Part shown: one piece after another, positions 1-6,929 of the stretch
Layout of the letters: each line of letters starts with the position of its first letter
Numbering within the stretch: the stretch's first letter is position 1
Assembly: GCA_002711995.1 (NCBI GenBank)
Contig: PASN01000009.1
Coordinates: forward strand, 305,019 to 369,018
Source of the DNA: Halobacteriovoraceae bacterium
Lineage (GTDB): Bacteria; Bdellovibrionota; Bacteriovoracia; Bacteriovoracales; Bacteriovoracaceae
Reading direction: 5' to 3'
Length of the DNA stretch: 64,000 bases
Notes under the pieces: generated by a model
The model's input: only the letters and a program-made list of their open reading frames with translations
Told to the model about the DNA's origin: nothing
Databases searched by the model: none
Made by a program: the position numbers and the translations under genes

Positions 1-342
1 GATCATTGAAGTGTGCTCTCCTCTAAAGTTTTGTCTTACTCCATCGACTGCGACAAAAATTTTAGAAGTGTCCAGGCCTCTTACTCGAATAGATTCACTT
101 GAATTCCTAGGACCTCTGGCAGTAGTGGCGCTTGGGGCCTGTCTTAAAATATCATCCACACTGGAGGGAGCTGCATTATCAAGCTCGCTCTCCCCAATTG
201 AAAAAACATGATCACCATCCAATTCAAGGACTTGAGCATCTTCCGAATTGGAGGTTTCAGAGTGAACCACCTTCTCTAAACGAAATTGTCCCCAGGCATC
301 ACTGAGGGTGAAAATAGCTGTAATTATTATAAAAAATCGCAC
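1..342 (-). CDS. TonB-dependent outer-membrane receptor, N-terminal part
   Basis: Reading leftward from a GTG at 342 gives 114 open codons that run off the window edge, so only the N-terminus is present. An in-frame TAG at 352-354 and a TAGGGA ribosome-binding site six bases upstream leave this GTG as the only credible start. A hydrophobic signal peptide (FFIIITAIFTLSDAWG) is followed by a plug domain: VDDILRQAPSATTARGPRNS and SIRVRGLDTSKIFVAVDGVR match the conserved plug signature of TonB-dependent receptors. These outer-membrane barrels import iron chelates, haem, cobalamin or sugars using energy passed on by TonB; the ligand cannot be told from this fragment. A TonB-like gene lies 56 bases upstream on the same strand, which suggests a dedicated transducer-receptor pair. 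Confidence 0.8.
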   Translation of the reverse strand, partial: MRFFIIITAIFTLSDAWGQFRLEKVVHSETSNSEDAQVLELDGDHVFSIGESELDNAAPSSVDDILRQAPSATTARGPRNSSESIRVRGLDTSKIFVAVDGVRQNFRGEHTSMI

Positions 343-398
343 GATTTTTCCCTATCATAATTATCGGGAAAAAATGTCATAAAAATGTAGCCAAGAGC

Positions 399-986
399 TC
401 ATTCGAATACCATTTCCAGGGTCATTGTAATTTCTTCAAGCCCAAGTTTTGTAGGAATGGCCGGGACCTCTTTAATGCGTCGAATAGTCTCAATGGCAGA
501 CTCATCTAGAAGTTTCTTGCCGGAAGACTTTATTATTATAACCTCTTTGAGCCTGTTAGGGTACTTGACTTTAAAGCTAAGTATGGACGTCCCTTTAAGA
601 TTTAACCTGCTGGCAATTGGACTTTTAAACTTATTGTCCAGAATAAGCTCCCGAATATCACTTAAATACTTAGAAAGAATGGAATCATCCCCACTTTCTT
701 TTGTCTTTTTGGAGTGGTCGTTTACCCGAGATTTCCCTTTTGTGCCCTTCGCTGGTTCATTGGCCCTCCTATTCCCAAGCTTGGAAACCCGTTTAACTTT
801 TTGCTGAACGACCAATCTCGCCTTAATTGAACTCATGGCACTCTTTTTGGAATAATTAGCTGGGTTTAACCTTGTAAGGATACTCACACGGTCCATACCA
901 AATAAAACCAACAAGTGAACTAGACAAGAAATGAGAAGAAAGAATAAAAATTTTAACACCCCTTCATAATACACTGGTAAGCCCAC
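399..986 (-). CDS. TonB-like energy transducer
   Basis: 195 residues. One N-terminal membrane segment (about residues 10-31) is followed by a long basic, Lys/Ser-rich periplasmic spacer (about 40-100) and a C-terminal TonB domain (about 105-195). The domain shows the usual ending with SSGKKLLDESAIETIRRIKE and a late proline pair (VPAIP). TonB couples the inner-membrane proton gradient to outer-membrane receptors, and a TonB-dependent receptor starts 56 bases downstream. The spacer lacks the Pro-Glu/Pro-Lys repeats of enterobacterial TonB. The start is uncertain: the longest frame uses a GTG at 986 with no clear Shine-Dalgarno, and a GTG at 959 directly before the membrane segment is possible. 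Transducer family is fairly sure; the partnership is inferred from position. Confidence 0.75.
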   Translation of the reverse strand: MGLPVYYEGVLKFLFFLLISCLVHLLVLFGMDRVSILTRLNPANYSKKSAMSSIKARLVVQQKVKRVSKLGNRRANEPAKGTKGKSRVNDHSKKTKESGDDSILSKYLSDIRELILDNKFKSPIASRLNLKGTSILSFKVKYPNRLKEVIIIKSSGKKLLDESAIETIRRIKEVPAIPTKLGLEEITMTLEMVFE

Positions 987-1101
987 TACGTATAGTTCAG
1001 AGAAACTGAAGGGCCACCTGCTAAAATCGAAAATTTTTCCGAGGACTTAAAAATCTTTTTAAATTTTAAGCTCAAAAGGGGTTAAATTCGACAAGATAGA
1101 T

Positions 1102-1581
1102 ATGTCACGCTTTGTATCTATCCTACTATTATTACTATCCTTCCCCCTAAAGGCCGAGGTTCCCAAAGGTTGGAATTTGGTAAGAAGTGACTTAGGTGTT
1201 GAGGTTTGGCTTAAAGAATCAAATCACAATATCACTGCATCCATTGAAATTGAAAAGGCCAAAAATCAATTAACCTGGAGCTCTGTGAACAACACAGAGT
1301 ATTTTAAGACTTTGACCAAATCTAAGAAAAAACAGCTTAGCCTAATAGGTATCCGAAATTGGAAATCGTCCGACTACAGATGGGTGGAGGGACCAAAATC
1401 AAAACAGCTTATAGTGAGAGGTAGCTATACAGATCCCTCCAATAGAAAAATTCATTTTCTAGAGGTTCATACCTTCTTCACCACATTCAATAAACGAGTC
1501 TTGCATACTTGGCCCACCGACTCCAAGGAGTCTGCGGAAATAGTGGAGTACCTTAATAAAAAAGAGTTGGACGATGACTAA
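1102..1581 (+). CDS. Secreted protein of unknown function
   Basis: 159 residues with a clear signal peptide (FVSILLLLLSFPLKA, cleavage near residue 18). The mature part begins VPKGWNLVRSDLGVEVWLKE and is rich in aromatic and charged residues, with no cysteine, which fits a small soluble periplasmic or exported protein. I recognise no catalytic motif; the general look recalls small lipid-binding (START-like) folds, but that is only an impression. The last eight bases overlap the next gene, so the two are almost certainly cotranslated. The TonB pair upstream is on the opposite strand, so the 115-base gap before this gene holds two divergent promoters. Confidence 0.7.
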   Translation: MSRFVSILLLLLSFPLKAEVPKGWNLVRSDLGVEVWLKESNHNITASIEIEKAKNQLTWSSVNNTEYFKTLTKSKKKQLSLIGIRNWKSSDYRWVEGPKSKQLIVRGSYTDPSNRKIHFLEVHTFFTTFNKRVLHTWPTDSKESAEIVEYLNKKELDDD

Positions 1582-2851
1582 ATTCAATGTCTTCATTCTA
1601 AGTATTCAATTTTTCTTTTTCAGCTCATTTTCCCATGCTCAAAGCTCTTTTCTCACAGACCCAACAGTAAGGCCGACCGTAGACGCTTATCAAGCCATTT
1701 GTGGGCCTCAACTTCCTATGGACTACCAAGCACCAGAAGAGTTGAAGAACCTATGCAGGGTCGTAAGTAAAAGTGAGCTCTGCAAAGAGGTGGCAAAGGA
1801 AAACCTTATAAACTGCCACTCCTTTGGCGAGTGGAAGAAGTTGAATATATGGGACTTTTTTCAAGGTTGCGCTTCGGGAGTTTTTAACTCAATAGAAGAA
1901 ATCTTAAGCTTCACATGGGAAGCAATGCAATGGGTATGGAGTCATTCCACCTCCAAAGAAACAAGACAAGAAAGCCTAGGTCAAGCGAAAGAATATTCAA
2001 AGATGGCCAAGCTCTACCTTCATACAGAATACGAAAAAGCTTACCAAACATCCTCTGATCCTTTTAAAAGTATCAAGGCCTTGAAGAAGATAGCCCAAAG
2101 CCTTGGAAGAATGCTGATGGACTCTATCATGGACATGGCCAGTAAAGAGTATCACCAACTAGGTTGTTTAAACTACAAGGCAAAATCAGAGACAATTTGC
2201 CAACTAGTGGGAAGTATCTTTCTTCCACCCGCAGGCGCTTTGATGTTGCTAAAGCATGGCCCTCAGGCAGTGAAAAAGATCAAGTCTGTTTCAGAAGAAC
2301 TTATTTCCCTGAAAAAACTAAAACATCTTTCAGCAGAGGAAAAGAAAATTGCCAAGCTCCTGAATAAGAAACCAAAGAAACTTAAGGGGCTACAGGGAGC
2401 AAGCGGCAATGACTATGTCACAAAGGACATGAAGGTCGACTACCATGGCGAAGAAGATGGAAAAGTCTTTCACATGAAGGTCCAGTACTTTAGTGATGCT
2501 GAAAGAGAGAATGCAAAAGTTTTTGTTAATGATGGAAAGTTGGTTACCAAAGATGGTGTGCCTCTCTCGCAAGAGATGATTGGCATATATGTGATGGATG
2601 AAATGGGAGGAATCTATGTCTTGCCAGAAAGTGTTATTGGAAGAATTCATCATTCTACTTTATTGGCCGGTCGTCCTGTTGCGGCAGCAGGCCACATGCG
2701 AATAGTTGACGGCAAGATCACTTACATTGACAATAGGTCGGGCCACTACCAACCAAGCCCCGATATGCTTCAACAGGTTATTAAGGAGTTGAAATTAAGA
2801 GGGGCAGACACTCAAGATGCTGACTTTAAACTAATGAACACAGGTGATTAA
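1574..2851 (+). CDS. Secreted protein with an IQM-like C-terminal domain
   Basis: 425 residues. Residues 1-22 are a signal peptide ending SSFSHAQ. The N-terminal half has several cysteines (for example CGPQLP, CRVVSKSELC), typical of a disulphide-bonded exported protein, then a helical lysine-rich stretch at about 235-270. The C-terminal part (about 270-415) carries HHSTLLAGRPVAAAGHM near residue 359 and DNRSGHYQPSP near 387. From memory, the same paired signature (HSSFLAG...AAG, then SGHY.P) is found in plant IQM proteins and in some bacterial effectors. No biochemical activity is established for it as far as I know. The gene overlaps the preceding secreted gene by 8 bases and abuts the next one directly, so it is the middle gene of a three-gene operon. 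Real gene: sure; C-terminal relationship: moderate. Confidence 0.75.
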   Translation: MTKFNVFILSIQFFFFSSFSHAQSSFLTDPTVRPTVDAYQAICGPQLPMDYQAPEELKNLCRVVSKSELCKEVAKENLINCHSFGEWKKLNIWDFFQGCASGVFNSIEEILSFTWEAMQWVWSHSTSKETRQESLGQAKEYSKMAKLYLHTEYEKAYQTSSDPFKSIKALKKIAQSLGRMLMDSIMDMASKEYHQLGCLNYKAKSETICQLVGSIFLPPAGALMLLKHGPQAVKKIKSVSEELISLKKLKHLSAEEKKIAKLLNKKPKKLKGLQGASGNDYVTKDMKVDYHGEEDGKVFHMKVQYFSDAERENAKVFVNDGKLVTKDGVPLSQEMIGIYVMDEMGGIYVLPESVIGRIHHSTLLAGRPVAAAGHMRIVDGKITYIDNRSGHYQPSPDMLQQVIKELKLRGADTQDADFKLMNTGD

Positions 2852-3115
2852 GTGGAAAAACGAATTCAATTTTTAAGGGTTTTTCTTTATCACTTTCTAA
2901 ACCTTGATGAAGTGACACCTAATTTCCCCACCTTCTTTATTAATTACATGGAAAGCAACTACTCTCTTGAAGAACGAAAAGAAATTTTATCGTCATTGAC
3001 CTGGGCCTTAAATCAGAAAGATTTAAACTTTCCCGACCTATTAAGAGGGATTACCATTTCGAATGTGCAAATAAAATTAGAGATTGAAAAAGTCTTACAG
3101 CTTGCACAGCCTTAA
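2852..3115 (+). CDS. Small conserved-looking protein, unknown function
   Basis: 87 residues starting at a GTG that touches the TAA of the preceding gene with no gap, so translation probably depends on coupling. There is no signal peptide or membrane segment. The protein is mixed helical (EKRIQFLRVFLYHFLNLDEV near the N-terminus) and might be a cytoplasmic partner of the secreted proteins encoded upstream. I do not recognise a family. The coding character (low-G+C third positions, no internal stop, coupled start) supports a real gene. Confidence 0.55.
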   Translation: MEKRIQFLRVFLYHFLNLDEVTPNFPTFFINYMESNYSLEERKEILSSLTWALNQKDLNFPDLLRGITISNVQIKLEIEKVLQLAQP

Positions 3116-3280
3116 CTAAATAAAGTTACATAAGTGCTCTTAAAAACTCAGAGTACGCCACAGGTGGCACACCGTCGCAAATAAAAGGTCAAAACGCCCA
3201 CATTCCTATGCGACTTTTCCCAATATCACTTCCAGAAATGATTATAAAAAAACCAACTCACTGAAATAAGGGTATAACAT

Positions 3281-3308
3281 ACTCACTGTCCGCCTGGTGA
3301 GTTATAAT
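3281..3308 (+). promoter_or_regulatory. Perfect -10 box with adjoining inverted repeat
   Basis: TATAAT at 3303-3308 lies 39 bases before the ATG of the lipoprotein gene at 3348. Directly upstream, ACTCAC (3281-3286) and GTGAGT (3297-3302) form an inverted repeat with a 10-base spacer that fills the -35/-10 region, where an operator could sit. No good -35 hexamer is visible at 17 bases, so the promoter may need an activator. Confidence 0.4.
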
Positions 3309-3347
3309 TAAGTATGAACTTTTATAACTGTAACCAAGGGAGACTCC

Positions 3348-4031
3348 ATGAAAACTAAAAGCAAAATAGTTCTTCTATGCTTTATGCTTTTTTTAACTAT
3401 TGGTTGTGGACTGAATTTCGATATGGAAGAAGAACCTTTCACTGCAAAGTTAACGCCTAAAGCTGACACCTTTCTCAATGGGAATAGCGATATAAACGTA
3501 AGTAAAACCAAATTAAACTTATACACTTGGCCAGATTATACAAGAGCGAACACGATAGTCATGCAATTCGAGCTTCCTGAATTAAAGGGAAGAGTAGTGA
3601 AAAAGGCCAAGTTAAACTTGTACCTCACGGAGGCCACACACACCTGGTGCAGTGACCCTGCACCAGAAGCATACAGAGTCCAAGTCAACAAACTAATAAA
3701 CTTTAAACCAGACCTCTCTGTCGCAAGCGGGGAAACTTATGATGGAGTGAATTCTTGGACAGCATGCACCTTTTGCAATAATACAACCTACTCTATTGCC
3801 GACAACGATGTTGATGGTCCTTATGACATTCAAATTTTGGATCAAAACCTTGGGTGGAAAGAGTGGGATGTCACAGATATGGTTCAAGAATGGGCAGATG
3901 CTCCTAGTTCAAACTTTGGCCTGGCACTTTTCTCGGATGAAACAAAAACAAAAAACTGTCAGAGAATTTTTGCAAGTTCGGAGCACGCAGACCAAGGAAA
4001 ACGTCCATATTTAACAATCCAAGTTGAATAA
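3348..4031 (+). CDS. DNRLRE-type lipoprotein
   Basis: 227 residues. A lipoprotein signal peptide with lipobox LTIGC puts the lipidated cysteine at residue 20. The mature protein is one beta-rich domain: it opens with KADTFLNGNSDINVSKTKLN, has the VMQFELP and KKAKLNLYL strands, and ends with DVTDMVQEWADAPSSNFGLA and RPYLTIQVE. This is the pattern of the DNRLRE / disaggregatase-related domain (CBM96 relatives), a surface beta-sandwich that is often carbohydrate-binding. Four cysteines at about 105-150 could form disulphides. Probably anchored in the outer membrane; a substrate cannot be named. It is monocistronic, with its own -10 box and a downstream hairpin terminator. Confidence 0.75.
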   Translation: MKTKSKIVLLCFMLFLTIGCGLNFDMEEEPFTAKLTPKADTFLNGNSDINVSKTKLNLYTWPDYTRANTIVMQFELPELKGRVVKKAKLNLYLTEATHTWCSDPAPEAYRVQVNKLINFKPDLSVASGETYDGVNSWTACTFCNNTTYSIADNDVDGPYDIQILDQNLGWKEWDVTDMVQEWADAPSSNFGLALFSDETKTKNCQRIFASSEHADQGKRPYLTIQVE

Positions 4032-4040
4032 AGTGAACAA

Positions 4041-4080
4041 GGCAATCTACCAATACCCTGAGGAGGTTGCCAATGATTTT
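4041..4080 (+). terminator. Rho-independent terminator
   Basis: GGCAATCT (4041-4048) pairs with AGGTTGCC (4064-4071), eight pairs including one G-U, followed by a short T run at 4076-4080. It lies between the lipoprotein gene and the convergent channel gene. Confidence 0.5.
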
Positions 4081-4085
4081 TAGCC

Positions 4086-5039
4086 CTATATTGACTGAAC
4101 CAGCATGCCACCAACACTCAAACTATAAATACCAAGCAATACCCCTAAAGATATTCTGTCTACCTTGATAATTTTATCACGAAGGTGCTCACCTTTTTCA
4201 AGCTTCCATGATCCCATCATTACAACAGCAAGCCCCAGTATTATGAACATGTACGTGGCAATGTAAATCTTGTCCATGAGAATGAGATAAGCAACCTCAG
4301 GAAGGTCATTGTTTAAGGTGATCTGAAGAGCGACAACAGTCAACAAGGCCGTAATCCCAACCCCTACTCTTGCATCAATATATTTAGGGTGAAATAAAAA
4401 CATTAAACAAGCACAGAAGACAATGCAAAAGATCGGAAGAACAAGTTTAATTAGGTAGGCAAAGATAGGCCTTTCAATCGGAACTGAAATGACAACCTTT
4501 GAATAGTTTGTTCTGTCCTTAATGGTTCGAGTGTCCCCAAAATCAGTATTATATTCTTGATTCACAAGTTCGATCTTTGGACTTTTTATCTCAAAGCCTG
4601 GAAGCTTCACGTCTGAGTCCATGCCCACTTTTCCATCATCCAGAACATACTTTGAACCTTCAGAAATATCATTGGCGGAGTCCTCAAAACTCACAACCAA
4701 CCTTTGTTTATCAAAAGGATAGTCTGCAAGATTGAATTTCTCTGAAAATCTACCTTGAATCCTTACCACCTGATATAAAGTTCCATCAGGCAGAACTTCA
4801 GGTTTATCATAAGTATTGGTAACCATATGCCCCCAAAGCTCTGAGGGGTTCATGAACTCAAAACTCTCAGCGGGGTTTAAGGACTTGTCCTTCCACTTAA
4901 ACCATATATACAGATCCATGGCATAGCTATGAGACTCAAGCTCAAGCTCTTGAATATCATTAATATAGGCACCCACCCTTACATTGGAAAAAGCAAGACA
5001 TGAGTAAAGAGCAAGAGCAGCTAATAAGATTTTTTTCAT
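4086..5039 (-). CDS. Pentameric ligand-gated ion channel homologue
   Basis: 317 residues with the architecture of the Cys-loop receptor superfamily in its bacterial form (GLIC/ELIC relatives). A signal peptide covers residues 1-18. An extracellular beta domain (about 19-190) contains YPFDKQRL at 107-114, the family's conserved (Y/F)P.D.Q.. loop. Four membrane segments follow: M1 about 193-216, M2 about 222-245 (RVGVGITALLTVVALQI, the pore helix), M3 about 250-275 and M4 about 295-315. The ectodomain has no cysteines, as expected for prokaryotic members. M1 has three (205, 209, 211). It is a single gene convergent with the lipoprotein gene. It should conduct ions in response to an unknown periplasmic ligand; ion selectivity cannot be judged safely by eye. 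Confidence 0.85.
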   Translation of the reverse strand: MKKILLAALALYSCLAFSNVRVGAYINDIQELELESHSYAMDLYIWFKWKDKSLNPAESFEFMNPSELWGHMVTNTYDKPEVLPDGTLYQVVRIQGRFSEKFNLADYPFDKQRLVVSFEDSANDISEGSKYVLDDGKVGMDSDVKLPGFEIKSPKIELVNQEYNTDFGDTRTIKDRTNYSKVVISVPIERPIFAYLIKLVLPIFCIVFCACLMFLFHPKYIDARVGVGITALLTVVALQITLNNDLPEVAYLILMDKIYIATYMFIILGLAVVMMGSWKLEKGEHLRDKIIKVDRISLGVLLGIYSLSVGGMLVQSI

Positions 5040-5170
5040 TAAGTTCTCATTTTTATAAAGTTAGGCCTTGCGATTGTATGTATCTTTCTGTGTTCAGAAA
5101 AGAGTTTTGCAATATTTACAAGGAGTTAAACCAACCCAAGAAGCCTCACAGTCCAACCTTGTGCGAATAA

Positions 5171-5214
5171 AATAGAGAGACTCTATTGACCGAGATTCAT
5201 TGTGAGAGTATGTT
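5171..5214 (+). promoter_or_regulatory. Sigma-70 type promoter with palindrome on the -35
   Basis: TTGACC (5186-5191), a 17-base spacer and TATGTT (5209-5214) precede the small gene at 5245. The perfect palindrome AATAGAG-AGA-CTCTATT (5171-5187) ends on the first two bases of the -35 box and could be an operator. Confidence 0.45.
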
Positions 5215-5244
5215 CTTTCCCTTAAACTATAATGAGGCAGAACC

Positions 5245-5466
5245 ATGGCAAACATTAGACAGAAATCCATTCAAGAACTTGAAAGCTGGAACTTGAAAGA
5301 GCTTCGAAAGCTTAGAATTTCCGTAAAGAACAGAATTCAAAGCCTTGAATTCTCAAAAAAGCCGAAAGAATTGCCAAGCTCCCACCCACTTTCACAAATG
5401 GGTGTTGAAGAATGCAAAAACCTTCTTCAGAAAGTACAAAAAGCCGAAAGAGACTTAGTTAAGTAA
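5245..5466 (+). CDS. Small cytoplasmic helical protein, unknown function
   Basis: 73 residues, almost entirely helical and charged (KSIQELESWNLKELRKLRIS; ECKNLLQKVQKAERDLVK at the end), with no signal peptide. It has its own promoter-like sequence (5186-5214). It looks like a small coiled-coil or adaptor protein; no family recognised. A hairpin-like inverted repeat (5511-5532) lies downstream but lacks a T run. Confidence 0.6.
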   Translation: MANIRQKSIQELESWNLKELRKLRISVKNRIQSLEFSKKPKELPSSHPLSQMGVEECKNLLQKVQKAERDLVK

Positions 5467-5591
5467 GCCCCTTTCAATTTAAGCAGATTCTAACATTACC
5501 CACTATCCAAGGCCTAACTATCGCTTAGGGCCGATGGATATAGTTCAACCTGATATTTAAAATATTTTTCTACGCGAAGGTGGAGGAAAAT

Positions 5592-6929
5592 ATGAAAAAT
5601 ATCTTTTTGCTTGGTTCAGATGACTTCAACCTTGAACTTTTAAAAGAGCTAGACCAAGAGGGCGAGCTTAAGTTTCACAAACTTTACGACTACGAATTTG
5701 CAAAAGAGCAAGAATTGATACCAATCCAAGAGCTGCACCTTGGTGGAGTAAAAAGACTTCGAGACTTTGAGGGTTCAGTAGACGCTATCGTTGGAATTTG
5801 GGACTTCCCTATAAGCACGATGTTACCTCTACTTAGGGCCCCTTTTAACCTTCCATCCCCAAGCCTTGACGCTGTATTGAAGTGTGAGCATAAATATTGG
5901 TCTAGGATTGAGCAAAAGAAGATAATTCCTCGACATATCCCCGAGTTTTGCGCAATTGATCCGTTCTCTGAAGATTACAAATCTCAAATAAAGGTTAAAT
6001 ACCCATACTGGTTAAAACCTGTAAAATCTGTTGCTTCTCATCTTGGATTTAAAATTTCCAACGAGCGGGATCTGGAACATGCAATTCAAGAAATAAGAGA
6101 AAAACTCCCCCGTTTCTCACGTCCTTTCAATTACCTCCTTCAATTTGCAAACATGCCAAAAGAAGTTGAGAAGATCGATGGCAACTACTGTCTTGTGGAA
6201 AGCATCATATCAGAAGGAGAGCAGTGCACCTTGGAAGGCTATGTATCAAAGGGAGAGGTTTTCACCTATGGTGTAATTGATTCCAAGAGGGAGGGCAAAC
6301 ACCGCTCCAGCCTCACAAGCTATAGGTATCCCTCAGTGCTTCCCACTGAAGTTCAAACTCGAATGAAAAAATTAACTCAAAAGTTTTTTAATCAAATCAA
6401 GTATGACCAGGGCGCATTTAATATTGAGTTTTTCTGGAACCGTAAAAGTGATGAGATATTCCTTTTAGAGGCAAACACTCGAATATCAAAATCTCATAGT
6501 CCTCTTTTTAAAGCTGTGGATGGAGAATACCACAATAGGATAATGGTGGACTTAAGTCTTGGCCGGCGAATTAGCTTTCCCCACAGAAAAGGCAAGCACA
6601 AGGTGGCGGCCAAGTTTATGTGGAGGGCATACGAGGATGCTTTTGTGGAAGAGCTTCCAACCCAGTCACAGATAGAGGAGTTGGAACTCGAGCATCATGC
6701 AAAAATTATTTTAACTGTTAAAAAAGGACTAAGCCTTTCTGATCTAGTCGAACAAGATAGCTACAGTTTCGAGCTTGCAAATATCTTTATTGGCGGTGAT
6801 ACCTTTGACCAGTTGGAGCAAAGCTATCAATCAATAATTAAAAAGCTGAGCGCTCATTTACGCTTTGTGAAGAAAAGGATTTCATCATGGAATACACAAA
6901 CCACCTCCCCTTCACAGTCCGTCATATAG
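5592..6929 (+). CDS. ATP-grasp domain ligase
   Basis: 445 residues. I chose the ATG at 5592 because GGAGG at 5582-5586 is correctly spaced for it; a GTG at 5580 would place that site inside the gene. ATP-grasp features are YWLKPVKSVASHLGF (nucleotide-binding lysine), CTLEGYVSKGEVFTYGVID in the central sheet, and FNIEFFW followed by FLLEANTRIS, the acidic/Asn magnesium site. Such enzymes join a carboxylate, activated as acyl-phosphate, to an amine or thiol. The substrate is unknown; it resembles the D-Ala-D-Ala-ligase/carbamoyl-phosphate branch more than RimK. The 3' end overlaps the next hydrolase gene by 43 bases, so the two are coupled, which suggests that one makes and the other cuts an amide bond. 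Confidence 0.8.
   Translation: MKNIFLLGSDDFNLELLKELDQEGELKFHKLYDYEFAKEQELIPIQELHLGGVKRLRDFEGSVDAIVGIWDFPISTMLPLLRAPFNLPSPSLDAVLKCEHKYWSRIEQKKIIPRHIPEFCAIDPFSEDYKSQIKVKYPYWLKPVKSVASHLGFKISNERDLEHAIQEIREKLPRFSRPFNYLLQFANMPKEVEKIDGNYCLVESIISEGEQCTLEGYVSKGEVFTYGVIDSKREGKHRSSLTSYRYPSVLPTEVQTRMKKLTQKFFNQIKYDQGAFNIEFFWNRKSDEIFLLEANTRISKSHSPLFKAVDGEYHNRIMVDLSLGRRISFPHRKGKHKVAAKFMWRAYEDAFVEELPTQSQIEELELEHHAKIILTVKKGLSLSDLVEQDSYSFELANIFIGGDTFDQLEQSYQSIIKKLSAHLRFVKKRISSWNTQTTSPSQSVI

Noticed and set aside
5511-5532. Hairpin GGCCTAA/TTAGGGCC as a terminator
   Set aside because: The stem has a bulge and there is no T run after it; kept only as a note in the neighbouring gene.
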